Assembly (NCBI GenBank): GCA_963777095.1
Contig: CAVZOY010000003.1
Location: forward strand, 248,001-312,000
Direction of reading: 5' to 3'
DNA length: 64,000 bases
Origin: CAVZOY01 sp963777095
Lineage (GTDB): Bacteria; Actinomycetota; Actinomycetes; Mycobacteriales; Geodermatophilaceae
Shown here: one piece after another, positions 52,696-60,318 of the stretch
How the letters are laid out: the number at the start of each line of letters is the position of its first letter
How positions within the stretch are numbered: the stretch's first letter is position 1
Notes under the pieces: model-generated
What the model was told of the DNA's origin: nothing
What the model saw: the letters and a program-made list of their open reading frames with translations, nothing else
Databases searched by the model: none
Made by a program: the position numbers and the translations under genes

Positions 52696-53359
52696 GCGCG
52701 GGCCTCCTCGTCGGCGTCGTGTCGGTGGTGTCGGTGCCGGCCGCGTCGGCCGGCGTGGGGCGCCAGATGCTGAGCAGGAGCCAGCCCGCCAGCAGGGCCA
52801 CGGCGCCGTAGCGGAGGACCTGGGACACCACGGGGGTGCGCAGGGCCTGGATGACATGGCCGACCTCGGGGACGACGGCCTGGACCTGCCAGGCGGTGTC
52901 GCCCTGCAGCGTGGCCTTCCAGGGGTCGACCGCCTCGTTGGCGTCACCCTTGGTCTGCACGGTGACCGAGCCGTCCTCGCCGCGCTCCACCGCGACGACG
53001 CGGTGGGTGACGACGCGGTGGTCGTCGATCGGGATGTTGTAGGCGATCACCATGCCGGCGGTGACGTCCTCGACGGCGAGGGGCGTCACGACCGTGATGT
53101 CACCGGTGTCGATCTCCGGGGCCATCGAGGCGGTCAGCATGGTCATCGTGCGGTAGCCGAACACGTGCGGGCCGATGGCCAGGAAGCCGAACGCCACCAC
53201 CGCCGTCGCCACGAGTCCGCGGACGAGCCACGGGAGCACCCGGGACGCCATCGGTCGCAGCTGCTCGACCCGGTTGCGGGCCGCCGCGAGGGCGAGGTCC
53301 ACCTCCGGGGGCAGCGGGATCGCTGCCCCCGGAATGCGGGCCAGGAGAGTGGCAGTCAT
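52692..53359 (-). CDS. sipW: SipW-type signal peptidase I (frame disturbed at C terminus)
   Basis: About 220 residues. After a polar N terminus and a membrane helix (LVATAVVAFGFLAIGPHVFG) comes the catalytic Ser in MLTASMAPEIDTGD (about residue 78). The His of archaeal/SipW-type peptidases (VVTHRVVAVE, about 118) replaces the Lys of the usual bacterial enzyme. QTKGDANEAVDPW is the conserved GDxN box. A second helix (LRYGAVALLAGWLLLSIW) is near the end. The frame must change around 52715-52740 to reach TGA 52692, which overlaps the next ATG. It probably processes the TasA-like and fibronectin-like proteins encoded next to it. Confidence 0.85.
53304..53333. other. 13-bp perfect hairpin inside the sipW 5' coding region, copy 2
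   Basis: Same hairpin as 50681-50710, inside codons about 9-18 of sipW. It could affect sipW translation or have served as a recombination end point. Confidence 0.6.
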
Positions 53360-53390
53360 GTCAGGTTCCTCGAGACCGATCGGCCGTCGG

Positions 53391-54011
53391 TCAGCGAGCC
53401 GAGCCGGAGCGCTGGGCGCCGGTGAACGACAGGCTGAGGCCGGCGGACTTGCCCTGGAAGGTGTTGTCCGCGGTGGTGGGCAGCGAGATGGAGAAGGTCA
53501 GGTAGTCCGTGCCGCCCGGGTTCAGGCTGGCCGGGTTGCTGAGACCGGAGTTGTTGACGACCGGGCCGGTCATCAGGGTGCTCTGGCCGGCCGAGCAGGT
53601 GTAGGTCGGCGCCGCGGCGGTGCCGCCCTGCGTCCACGGGACCGAGCAGCCCTTGATGGCCAGCTGCAGGCCGTTGGTGGCGTCGGTGGTGAGGAGGCTC
53701 GGGGCCGTGGCGGTGGAGACCACGCTGACCGTGGACAGGCCGAGGGTGCCGTCGTTGACCAGGTTCACCGCGCGGGTGATCGAGTCGCCGGGGACCAGGC
53801 CGCTGACCGAGACCGGGATGGCGTACGCGCCGGCCGGCTGGGTCAGGTCGATCGACAGCGTGCCCGAGGCCACCGTGGTGTTCATCGGGGTGGTGCTGTC
53901 GGTGAAGTTGCCGTAGGTGCCGAGGCCGGCGACCGCGGCGGCGGTGCCGAGGACGGCGAGGGAGCCGACGACCTTGCGGGCGGTGGGGCTCACCGAGCGG
54001 TTCGTGATCAT
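53391..54011 (-). CDS. TasA/camelysin-like secreted protein, paralogue 3
   Basis: A 206-residue near-duplicate of the protein at 50767-51387; visible differences are VVSTATA for VISTATA, TAAAPTY for TASAPTY and NNSGLSN for NNAGLSN. It has the signal segment, two Cys and family-type beta-rich mature domain. It is the first gene of the unit TasA-like, sipW, fibronectin-like, receiver-HPt-like, all in one direction, and is driven by a CTTGCGG-repeat promoter. Likely a SipW substrate forming surface or extracellular structures. Confidence 0.86.
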   Translation of the reverse strand: MITNRSVSPTARKVVGSLAVLGTAAAVAGLGTYGNFTDSTTPMNTTVASGTLSIDLTQPAGAYAIPVSVSGLVPGDSITRAVNLVNDGTLGLSTVSVVSTATAPSLLTTDATNGLQLAIKGCSVPWTQGGTAAAPTYTCSAGQSTLMTGPVVNNSGLSNPASLNPGGTDYLTFSISLPTTADNTFQGKSAGLSLSFTGAQRSGSAR

Positions 54012-54066
54012 GTCCTGCGTCTCCTGGGTTCTGCCTCGTCGCCGGAGGCTTCCGGTGACAGGAACG

Positions 54067-54121
54067 ACTCTGGAGGCCGTACCGCAGGGCTCCCGCCCGC
54101 CTTCCGCAAGGCTTCCGCAAG
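54067..54121 (-). promoter_or_regulatory. TasA-type promoter 3: CTTGCGG-N4-CTTGCGG, 31 bp, CAGAGT
   Basis: Repeats at 54104-54110 and 54115-54121, CAGAGT at 54067-54072, again 31 bases apart. The four spacer bases differ among the three promoters while the repeats and distances are kept. Confidence 0.7.
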
Positions 54122-54134
54122 AAAAGGCGGCTGC

Positions 54135-55829
54135 TCAGGCGGTGGCACGGGGGAGGGTGAGCGTGAAGGTGGTGCCGCTGCCCTCGACGCTGACGACGTC
54201 CAGGGTCCCGCCGTGCGCGGTGGTGATGGCCTTCGTGATCGTGAGCCCCAGGCCCACGCCGGGAACGGCGTTGCGCCGCGCGGTCGAGGCCCGGAAGAAA
54301 CGGGTGAACAGCTCCGCCTGCTCGCCGGCCGGGATGCCCACCCCGGTGTCGCTGACCGCCAGCCGCGCCACGGGCTCGGCGCCCGGGACCTCCGCGTCGG
54401 TCACCGTGCCGTCGGGCAGCCGCCGGCCGGTGCGCAGGGACAGGGTCACGCGCCCTCCGGACGGCGTGAACTTGACCGCGTTCGAGACGAGGTTGTCGCA
54501 GGCCTGACCGAGCCGGACCGCGTCGCCCGGGACGACGAGCTCGCCGTCCGGGAGGTCGAGGACCACGGTGACGCCGCCGGCTGCCGCGGTCACCCGGGCG
54601 GTCTCCTCGGCGGCGCGGACCACGCCGACCAGGTCCACGTCGGCGGGCTGCAGCGTGAAGCGCCCCGCCTCGACCTGCGCGGTGAAGAGCAGGTCGCCGA
54701 CCAGCCGCTGGAGGCGGTGGGCATTGCGCTCGACGGTGCCGAGGAACTGGCGCTGTTCGTCGCTGAGCGTGCCCTCCTCGTCGTCGAGCACCAGCTCCAG
54801 GTAGCCCAGGATCGAGCTCAGCGGCGTCCGCAGCTCGTGGCTGATGAGGCTCACGAACTGGTCCTTCATGCGTTCGGTGGCGCGGGCCTCGGTCATGTCG
54901 GTGCCGACGAAGTTCCAGCCGGCATGCACGCCGTCGTCGTCGGTACGGGGGGTGATGGCCACCGCGACGGTGCGCTGCTGCCCGTCACCCGCGACGTACG
55001 TCCAGTCGCGCACGTCGCTGCCGTTCTGCTGCGCGGCGTGCACCAGCGCGGCGAGCCGGTCGGGCGAGCCGTGCTCGACCGCGGCGGCGTCGAGCTCCTC
55101 CGGCAGGTGGAAGTCCACGATCGACCGGGCACGGACGACGGCGGCGCGGGGGACGCCGAGCATCTTCTCCGCGCCCGGGTTCCAGACGCGGATCAGGCCG
55201 TCGGGATCGGTGCCGATGATCGACTGCTCGGTCACGGCGTCGATGACGCTGGTCATCGTCTGTGCGCGGGCCGACAGCATGCGGCTGGCGACATCGAGCT
55301 CCTCGGCCCGGCTGCGACCCCGTGCTGCCAGGTCGGAGACCACGAGCCCGGTGAGTCCCGCGACGGCGGGGACCAGCAGCAGCGCGGCCCCGCGCACCGG
55401 CGTGCCGGTGAGCGCGGCGGGGGCGACGGTCGCGAGGGCGCTGCCGAGCGCGCCGGCGACGACGCCGGCCCGGCCGGCGCCGGCGGCCAGCGCGACCACC
55501 GGGGGCAGCAGGAGGAACAGGGTGACCAGCGCGCCGGTGCCCGCGTGCACCAGCGCTGCGCCGGTCACGGCGGCCAGCGGCGCCACGACCCGCGCGGCGC
55601 GCGACGCCGACGGCACGGCGCGAGCCAGCACGCTCGCGGCCACGGCGCTCAGCAGTCCGGCCAGTGTGAGCTCGACGTCGCGCACGGGCAGCGCGCCGGC
55701 GGCGAGCAGCACTGCCGCGACGGCCACGCTGCCGGCGGTGGGCAGCATGCCCTCGAGCGCCGGGACGTGCGGGAGCGGAAGCCGGCGAGCCCGGCGGCCG
55801 GGAGCGGGGGAGAGGACGGCGGCGGTCAT
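54135..55829 (-). CDS. Membrane PAS-domain sensor histidine kinase
   Basis: A 564-residue kinase. The first 180 residues contain about six hydrophobic helices (a MASE-like sensor). A PAS domain follows (about 200-310: SIIGTDPDGLIRVWNPGAEK, then DWTYVAGDGQQRTVAVAI). The H-box has His in SLISHELRTPLSSILGYLE (about 331). ATPase motifs are DNLVSNAVKFTP, VSDTGVGIPAGE, FFRAS and VGLGLTITK. ATG 55829 overlaps the stop of the receiver gene (ATGA), so they are partners. It is the only kinase near the SipW/TasA locus and the natural candidate to feed its regulators. Confidence 0.94.
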   Translation of the reverse strand: MTAAVLSPAPGRRARRLPLPHVPALEGMLPTAGSVAVAAVLLAAGALPVRDVELTLAGLLSAVAASVLARAVPSASRAARVVAPLAAVTGAALVHAGTGALVTLFLLLPPVVALAAGAGRAGVVAGALGSALATVAPAALTGTPVRGAALLLVPAVAGLTGLVVSDLAARGRSRAEELDVASRMLSARAQTMTSVIDAVTEQSIIGTDPDGLIRVWNPGAEKMLGVPRAAVVRARSIVDFHLPEELDAAAVEHGSPDRLAALVHAAQQNGSDVRDWTYVAGDGQQRTVAVAITPRTDDDGVHAGWNFVGTDMTEARATERMKDQFVSLISHELRTPLSSILGYLELVLDDEEGTLSDEQRQFLGTVERNAHRLQRLVGDLLFTAQVEAGRFTLQPADVDLVGVVRAAEETARVTAAAGGVTVVLDLPDGELVVPGDAVRLGQACDNLVSNAVKFTPSGGRVTLSLRTGRRLPDGTVTDAEVPGAEPVARLAVSDTGVGIPAGEQAELFTRFFRASTARRNAVPGVGLGLTITKAITTAHGGTLDVVSVEGSGTTFTLTLPRATA

Positions 55830-56212
55830 GCCGGCTGCACCGCGGCCAGGGCGCGGACCTCGCGGACGAGATCGGCCACCGAGAAGGGCTTGGGCAGGTA
55901 GGCGTCGGCGCCGGCGGCCAGGCCCCGGGCGACGTCGTCCGGCGAGGCGCCCGCGGAGAGCAGCAGCACGCGGATGCCGGCGGTCGACGGATCCAGCCGC
56001 AGGGCCACGCACACCTCGAGCCCGGTGCGGCCGGGCATCGAGACGTCGAGCACGACGAGATCGGGCAGCTCGATGCGGGCGGACGCCAGCGCGGACTCCC
56101 CGTCGGCCACGGACGCGACCAGCTCGCACCCGGCGCGGCGCACGGCGACGCCGACGAGGGCGCGGATGTCGTCCTCGTCGTCCGCCACGACTACGCGCGG
56201 GCCGTCGGTCAT
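55826..56212 (-). CDS. Stand-alone receiver-domain response regulator
   Basis: A 128-residue single receiver domain: acid pocket D11-D12, phospho-acceptor Asp 56 (LVVLDVSMPGRTG), LLLSAG and Lys in YLPKPFSV. There is no output domain, so it passes or drains phosphate by protein contact. First gene of a two-gene operon with the kinase. The 16-bp palindrome at 56265 lies 52 bases before its ATG. Confidence 0.94.
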   Translation of the reverse strand: MTDGPRVVVADDEDDIRALVGVAVRRAGCELVASVADGESALASARIELPDLVVLDVSMPGRTGLEVCVALRLDPSTAGIRVLLLSAGASPDDVARGLAAGADAYLPKPFSVADLVREVRALAAVQPA

Positions 56213-56264
56213 ACCGAGGAGGACGGCGCCGGACGGGCTCCCCTGCAGGTTCCAGGTCGCGCTC

Positions 56265-56280
56265 TCACCCGTTCAGGTGA
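56265..56280. promoter_or_regulatory. 16-bp palindromic operator-like site before the receiver/kinase operon
   Basis: TCACCCGTTCAGGTGA ends 52 bases before the ATG at 56212 (minus strand). It matches the site before the OmpR-type regulator (48117-48132) in sequence and exact distance. Confidence 0.6.
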
Positions 56281-56294
56281 TACGCGCCCGCACA

Positions 56295-56333
56295 GCACTG
56301 CGCCCCGCCGGAGATTCCGACGGGGCGCAGTGC
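56295..56333. terminator. Perfect 13-bp hairpin terminator
   Basis: Arms GCACTGCGCCCCG and CGGGGCGCAGTGC with a 13-base loop. It lies just after the stop of the DUF3618 gene (56351) and before the regulator operon's promoter. Confidence 0.8.
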
Positions 56334-56350
56334 GGGTGGTGCGGAGTGCG

Positions 56351-57031
56351 TCAGAGCGTGCTGGAGGACGACGCCTGCGTCGTCTGCACCTTCTCCTTCG
56401 ACTGCTGCGCCTGGCCCTTCACGTCCTGCGCGGCGGACTGGCCCTCGTCCTTGACGGTCTGGGCGGCGTCCTGAGCGGTGGCCTTGACCTCTTCGACGGC
56501 CTGCTGCGCGGCCGGCTTGAGCTCGTCACCGATCTCCTGCGCGACCTGCTTGGCCGGGGCGAGGAGGGCGTCCTTGTTCTCCTTCACCGCGGTCTCGGCC
56601 TGCTGGGCGAGCTGCTTCTCCTTCTCCGTGGCCGGGAGGAGGCTCGACACCAGCCAGCCGACGCCGAAGGCGATCATGCCGGCGGCCAGGGGGTTGCCCT
56701 GGGTCTGCCGGACGATCGTGTCCGGCGCCTGCTGCACGGTGTCGACGGCGGACGACGCCGCGCTCTGCACGCTGTCGGCGGCGGACGACGCGGCGCCCTG
56801 CACCGAGCCGGCCGTGTTGGACGCGACCCCGTGAGCCTGCGAGGTCGTGTCGTGGGCACTGCCCATGACCTTCTCCTTCACTCGGGCGACCCGACCCTTG
56901 GCCGCCGTCATGCGACGGTCGACCACGCGGGCGGGGTTCACCTTCTCGTTGAGGGCGTCGACGTCGTAGCTGAGCTCGCGCCGCGTGTCCTCGATCTGGC
57001 GCCGGAGGACTTCCGGGTCACTGCTGGTCAT
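56351..57031 (-). CDS. DUF3618 domain protein
   Basis: A 226-residue protein with the N-terminal DUF3618 segment (VLRRQIEDTRRELSYDVDAL, VNPARVVDRR), then a Ser/Ala/Gln-rich helical repeat region. One membrane helix follows (AAGMIAFGVGWLVSSLL), then a long Lys/Gln/Ala-rich helical tail. It is the third gene of a set of three envelope-type genes that often occur together in actinobacteria. Function is unknown; a membrane-anchored coiled coil is likely. Confidence 0.85.
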   Translation of the reverse strand: MTSSDPEVLRRQIEDTRRELSYDVDALNEKVNPARVVDRRMTAAKGRVARVKEKVMGSAHDTTSQAHGVASNTAGSVQGAASSAADSVQSAASSAVDTVQQAPDTIVRQTQGNPLAAGMIAFGVGWLVSSLLPATEKEKQLAQQAETAVKENKDALLAPAKQVAQEIGDELKPAAQQAVEEVKATAQDAAQTVKDEGQSAAQDVKGQAQQSKEKVQTTQASSSSTL

Positions 57032-57064
57032 GTCTGCTGCTCCAAGGATGAGAGGTCGGAAGGG

Positions 57065-57589
57065 TCAGGAGTTCGGCTTCAGGGCCCCGGGCACCTGCTG
57101 CAGGGTCTCGACCGTGCGCTCGGGCTTGGGGTTCACCTGCTGGAACTTCTTCTTGCCCATCGTGAAGGCGACGGCGCCGATGATTCCCCACAGGATCGCC
57201 ACGATGAGTGCCGACCAGCTGTGGCCCACGAGGTGGGAGAGGGCCCACCAGAGCGCGATGCTCAGGAAGATCACCGTCATGAGTCCCGCGAGGCCCGCGG
57301 CGCCGAACATGCCGGCGCCCTGGCCCGCCTTCTTGGCCTCGACCTTCATCTCGGCCTTGGCCAGCTCGAGCTCCTGGCGCATCAGCGTGGAGAGGTCCTT
57401 GGTGACCTCGCCGATCAGCTGACCGACCGAGGTGCCCTCGACGTCCGGGTTGCCCTCGGCCGTCATCGGGGTGCCGAGGTTGCCGCTGACGGGGGTGGAC
57501 TCGGGACCGACGGCGTAGTTGCCGCCGGTGCCCGGAGTCCCCGCCGTGGTCTGGCCCACCGAGGTGGCGCCGGAGTACGGGGAGGTCAT
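57065..57589 (-). CDS. Phage-holin-family/DUF1469-type membrane protein
   Basis: A 174-residue protein. A disordered N terminus rich in Gly/Thr/Ser is followed by TSVGQLIGEVTKDLSTLMRQ, the amphipathic entry helix of the DUF1469 family, then two membrane helices. Despite the family name it is a housekeeping envelope protein in actinobacteria. It starts two bases before the end of its upstream neighbour and leads into the DUF3618 gene. Confidence 0.82.
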   Translation of the reverse strand: MTSPYSGATSVGQTTAGTPGTGGNYAVGPESTPVSGNLGTPMTAEGNPDVEGTSVGQLIGEVTKDLSTLMRQELELAKAEMKVEAKKAGQGAGMFGAAGLAGLMTVIFLSIALWWALSHLVGHSWSALIVAILWGIIGAVAFTMGKKKFQQVNPKPERTVETLQQVPGALKPNS

Positions 57590-57591
57590 CG

Positions 57592-58404
57592 TCAGCGCAC
57601 CTCGCCGGTACCGCGGGCCGGGTCGTCCCAGCCGGCGGGGGTGGTCGGGGGCACGACGCTGCCGGCCGGCGGCACCGTTCCGTACGGCGGCGGCGGCAGC
57701 GGGGTGCCCGTGCCGGTCGGCTCGGTGTACGTCGTCGTGGTCTCGACGTAGGTACCGGTCGTACCGGTGGTGCCGTAGCCGTAGGCCGGCGCCGGGTCGA
57801 CGTAGTTGGTGCCGCCGGAGTACCGGCCGCCGATGTTGCGGTCGCCCGGGCCGTCGCTGTGCACGGCCTTGACGCCGCTGGTCATGCGACCGGCGACGAT
57901 GCCGGCCGCGGCGGCACCGAGCAGGAACATGCCGGGCTTGCGCCGGGCGAACGCCCGGACCTCGTCGAGCAGGTCGGCCGGCTCGCGGCTCTGCAGCCAG
58001 GTCGAGAACTCCTCGGCCTTGCCGGAGGCCTGCTCGAGCAGGTCGCGCGCGGGGCCGGGGGCTCCGGTGCTGGTGCCGTTCGCGAGGCCACGCAGCTCCT
58101 CGGCGATCGAGGACAGGCCCTGAGCGGCCTTCTGCTGCTGGGACGAGGCCTGCTCGCGGACCTGGTAGCGGCCCTGCTGCAGGAGGTCCTGCGCCTGGCG
58201 CTTGGTGACGTCGGCGACCTCCTTGGCCTGGTCGGCAGCGGTCGAGGCGACCTGGCTACCGGCGTCCTTGGCGGTCTGGCCGACGTTCGAGGCCTCGTTC
58301 TTGGCGACGTCCTTCGTGGACGACGGCGAGTCGATGCTCTGTGTGGTGGCACCGCTGGTCGTCGAGGGGGGCGGGGGGAGCGGGGCGTTGACCGAGTGCG
58401 TCAT
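57592..58404 (-). CDS. Envelope-type helical protein, first gene of the DUF1469/DUF3618 set
   Basis: A 270-residue protein with a Pro/Ser-rich start, a long helical region rich in Ala/Gln/Lys (NVGQTAKDAGSQVASTAADQ, then LLQQGRYQVREQASSQQQ), and SREPADLLDEVRAFARRKPG before one hydrophobic helix (MFLLGAAAAGIVAGRM). A Tyr/Thr/Pro/Gly-rich tail closes it. The start is ATG 58404 with GAGGAGAACC upstream. I do not recognise a named family. It resembles stress-associated helical proteins and likely works with the two genes after it. Confidence 0.72.
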   Translation of the reverse strand: MTHSVNAPLPPPPSTTSGATTQSIDSPSSTKDVAKNEASNVGQTAKDAGSQVASTAADQAKEVADVTKRQAQDLLQQGRYQVREQASSQQQKAAQGLSSIAEELRGLANGTSTGAPGPARDLLEQASGKAEEFSTWLQSREPADLLDEVRAFARRKPGMFLLGAAAAGIVAGRMTSGVKAVHSDGPGDRNIGGRYSGGTNYVDPAPAYGYGTTGTTGTYVETTTTYTEPTGTGTPLPPPPYGTVPPAGSVVPPTTPAGWDDPARGTGEVR

Positions 58405-58636
58405 CGGTTCTCCTCGGATCGTGGTTGGGCGGAAACCTGGGCCCGTGCTCGTGGTCGACCCGGTCACTTTCCGGGCTCCGGCGCTTCCGTGCGGCCTCGA
58501 GCTGTCGGGCATGGTCAGGTCGGTCGTGTCGTCGGTGTCCTACTGGCTGCGGGCACGACGTGGGCACCCAACCCGTACCCCTGTGCGTGACGTGCTGAAA
58601 CGAAGGATCGTGTTTCGAGACGAGCAACACCGCGTG

Positions 58637-59560
58637 TCAGCCGAGGTCGTCGGTCCCGAACGTGTCGCAGCGGTCCGGGTCCCCGGTCTCGTAGCCGGTG
58701 GTGAACCACGTCCGGCGCTGCTCCGAGCTGCCGTGGCTGAAGGCGTCCTGGTTCACCGTGCCGCCGCCGAGCTCACGCTGGATGAAGTCGTCGCCGATCC
58801 GGCCCGCCGCGTCGAGGGCGCGGGAGATGTCGTCCTCGTTGATCTCGGTGATCAGCGGATCGCCGGACTCGTCGGGAACGGTCTCGGCGTGGTTCGCCCA
58901 GCTGCCGGCGTAGCAGTCGGCCTGCAGCTCGAGCCGCACCGTCCCGCTGGTGGGACCCGTCTCACCCGGGGTGACCTGCCGGTTCGTGCCGAGCAGGTTC
59001 TGCACGTGGTGGGCGTACTCGTGCGCGATGACGTAGGCGTTGACGAACAGCCCGCCCTCGGCGCCGAAGCGGGTCTGCAGGTCGTCGAAGAAGCTGAGGT
59101 CGATGTAGATCAGCTGGTCCGCGGGGCAGTAGAAGGGCCCGGAGCCGCTCGTCGCGCCGCCGCACTGGGTCTGCACCTGGCCGGAGAAGAAGACGGTGTC
59201 GGTCGGCTGGTAGTCCGCTCCCAGGACGCCGCTCCAGTAGTCCTGGACGGAGTCGATGTCGGCGACCACGGCGCAGTCGACGGAGGTGTTGGCGTCGCCG
59301 CTGTCGTTGCAGGCCTGCTCCAGCTGGCTGTTGTCGGCCTGCTCGCCCTGCCCGAGCTGGCCCAGTCCACCGAGGGCACCGGCACCGCCGTCGCCCCCGC
59401 CCCCGCCCAGGACCTGCAGCAGCACGACGACGACGAGACCGACCAGGCCGAGACCGCCACCGCCCACCGCCAGCCCGCGGCCGCCGCCCATGCCCCCGCC
59501 GCGCCCGCGCCGGTCCTGCACGGACGACGTGTCCAGCCGGCCGCCCTCGCGGTACCTCAT
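58637..59560 (-). CDS. ypfJ: Neutral zinc metallopeptidase, YpfJ family
   Basis: A 307-residue membrane-anchored peptidase. MRYREGGRLDTSSVQDRRG is the family's N terminus, then a Gly-rich stretch, a membrane helix and the catalytic domain. Zinc ligands are in VIAHEYAHHVQNLLG (HExxH) with the downstream ELQADCYAGSWA Glu. GPFYCPADQLIYIDLSFFD is also typical. ATG 59560 overlaps the stop of the SIMPL gene (ATGA). The protease domain should face outside. Substrates are not known. Confidence 0.92.
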   Translation of the reverse strand: MRYREGGRLDTSSVQDRRGRGGGMGGGRGLAVGGGGLGLVGLVVVVLLQVLGGGGGDGGAGALGGLGQLGQGEQADNSQLEQACNDSGDANTSVDCAVVADIDSVQDYWSGVLGADYQPTDTVFFSGQVQTQCGGATSGSGPFYCPADQLIYIDLSFFDDLQTRFGAEGGLFVNAYVIAHEYAHHVQNLLGTNRQVTPGETGPTSGTVRLELQADCYAGSWANHAETVPDESGDPLITEINEDDISRALDAAGRIGDDFIQRELGGGTVNQDAFSHGSSEQRRTWFTTGYETGDPDRCDTFGTDDLG

Positions 59561-60213
59561 CCTCGGTAGACCTCCGGGTCCGGGTCCGACATGGTGAAGC
59601 GCACCTCCACCGAGCCGAGCACCTCCTGCTGGGCCGGGGTGAGGTCCAGCCGGAGATCGCTCGACTCGAACCGTGCCATCGCGGCGGTCGACTCCGCGAC
59701 TCGGACCACCCGACCGCGGGACATTCCGGCGTCCGCGACCTCGACCAGGGCGGTCAGCTCCGCGCCGAACGCTGCGGCGTACTGCCGCGCCCGGCGCACC
59801 GCGTCGCGGACGGCGGCCAGCCGTGCCTCCGCGAACGCCGGGGAGTCGGGCCGGAGCCGCCAGAACGGGCCGGACACGGTCACGTCGTCGAGCCGGCCGA
59901 GCGCGACGACGAGATCCCCGGCCGCCTCGAGCCGGGCCAGCACGAGCCGGGTCTCGACCGTGGCCGCCGGCCGGGGCGTCCCCTTCTCCTGCCACTCGTC
60001 GTGGATCGAGACGGAGCCGGTCTCCGAGCTCTCCACCGCGTCCCCGGCATCCGCCACCACCCGCGCGACGTCGTCCATCCGGGCCCGGCAGCGTTCGAGC
60101 GCCGTCTCGCGGTCCCGGGCTCCCACCCGCACGGTGGCGATGAGGTCGGCCACCTCCGGCGGCACCGTCAGCACCGCCTCACCCCGGACGACGACCTGCG
60201 GCTGAGCGCTCAT
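59557..60213 (-). CDS. SIMPL (DUF541) domain protein
   Basis: A 218-residue protein of the SIMPL/DUF541 family, starting MSAQPQVVVRGEAVLTVPPE. VRVGARDRETALERCRARM is the conserved helix, and FRLRPDSP-like and ARLAAVRDAVRRARQYAAAFG segments follow. There is no signal peptide, so this member seems cytoplasmic. It is translationally coupled to the YpfJ peptidase. The biochemical role of the family is unclear. Confidence 0.85.
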   Translation of the reverse strand: MSAQPQVVVRGEAVLTVPPEVADLIATVRVGARDRETALERCRARMDDVARVVADAGDAVESSETGSVSIHDEWQEKGTPRPAATVETRLVLARLEAAGDLVVALGRLDDVTVSGPFWRLRPDSPAFAEARLAAVRDAVRRARQYAAAFGAELTALVEVADAGMSRGRVVRVAESTAAMARFESSDLRLDLTPAQQEVLGSVEVRFTMSDPDPEVYRG

Positions 60214-60318
60214 GTCTGACCTCCCGTCGGCGATCGCGCGAGCCTCGCAGAGCCCGGCCGCCCCCGCAGGCCGCAGGCCGCCTAGGGTCGGCCGCAGCGA
60301 GGGAAGGAGAGGCCGAGG

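Larger units (their letters stand above)
53296..54110. repeat. Near-identical 815-bp tandem repeat (TasA-like gene and flanks), copy 2
   Basis: Matches 50673-51486. This copy is probably the parent, because sipW and the regulator tail are intact on its side. Confidence 0.9.

Noticed and set aside
53175..55901. A 908-codon open frame on the + strand across the TasA-like gene and histidine kinase
   Set aside because: It is antisense to clearly recognised genes, is Arg/Gly/Ala-rich without domain signatures, and results from GC-rich codon bias.
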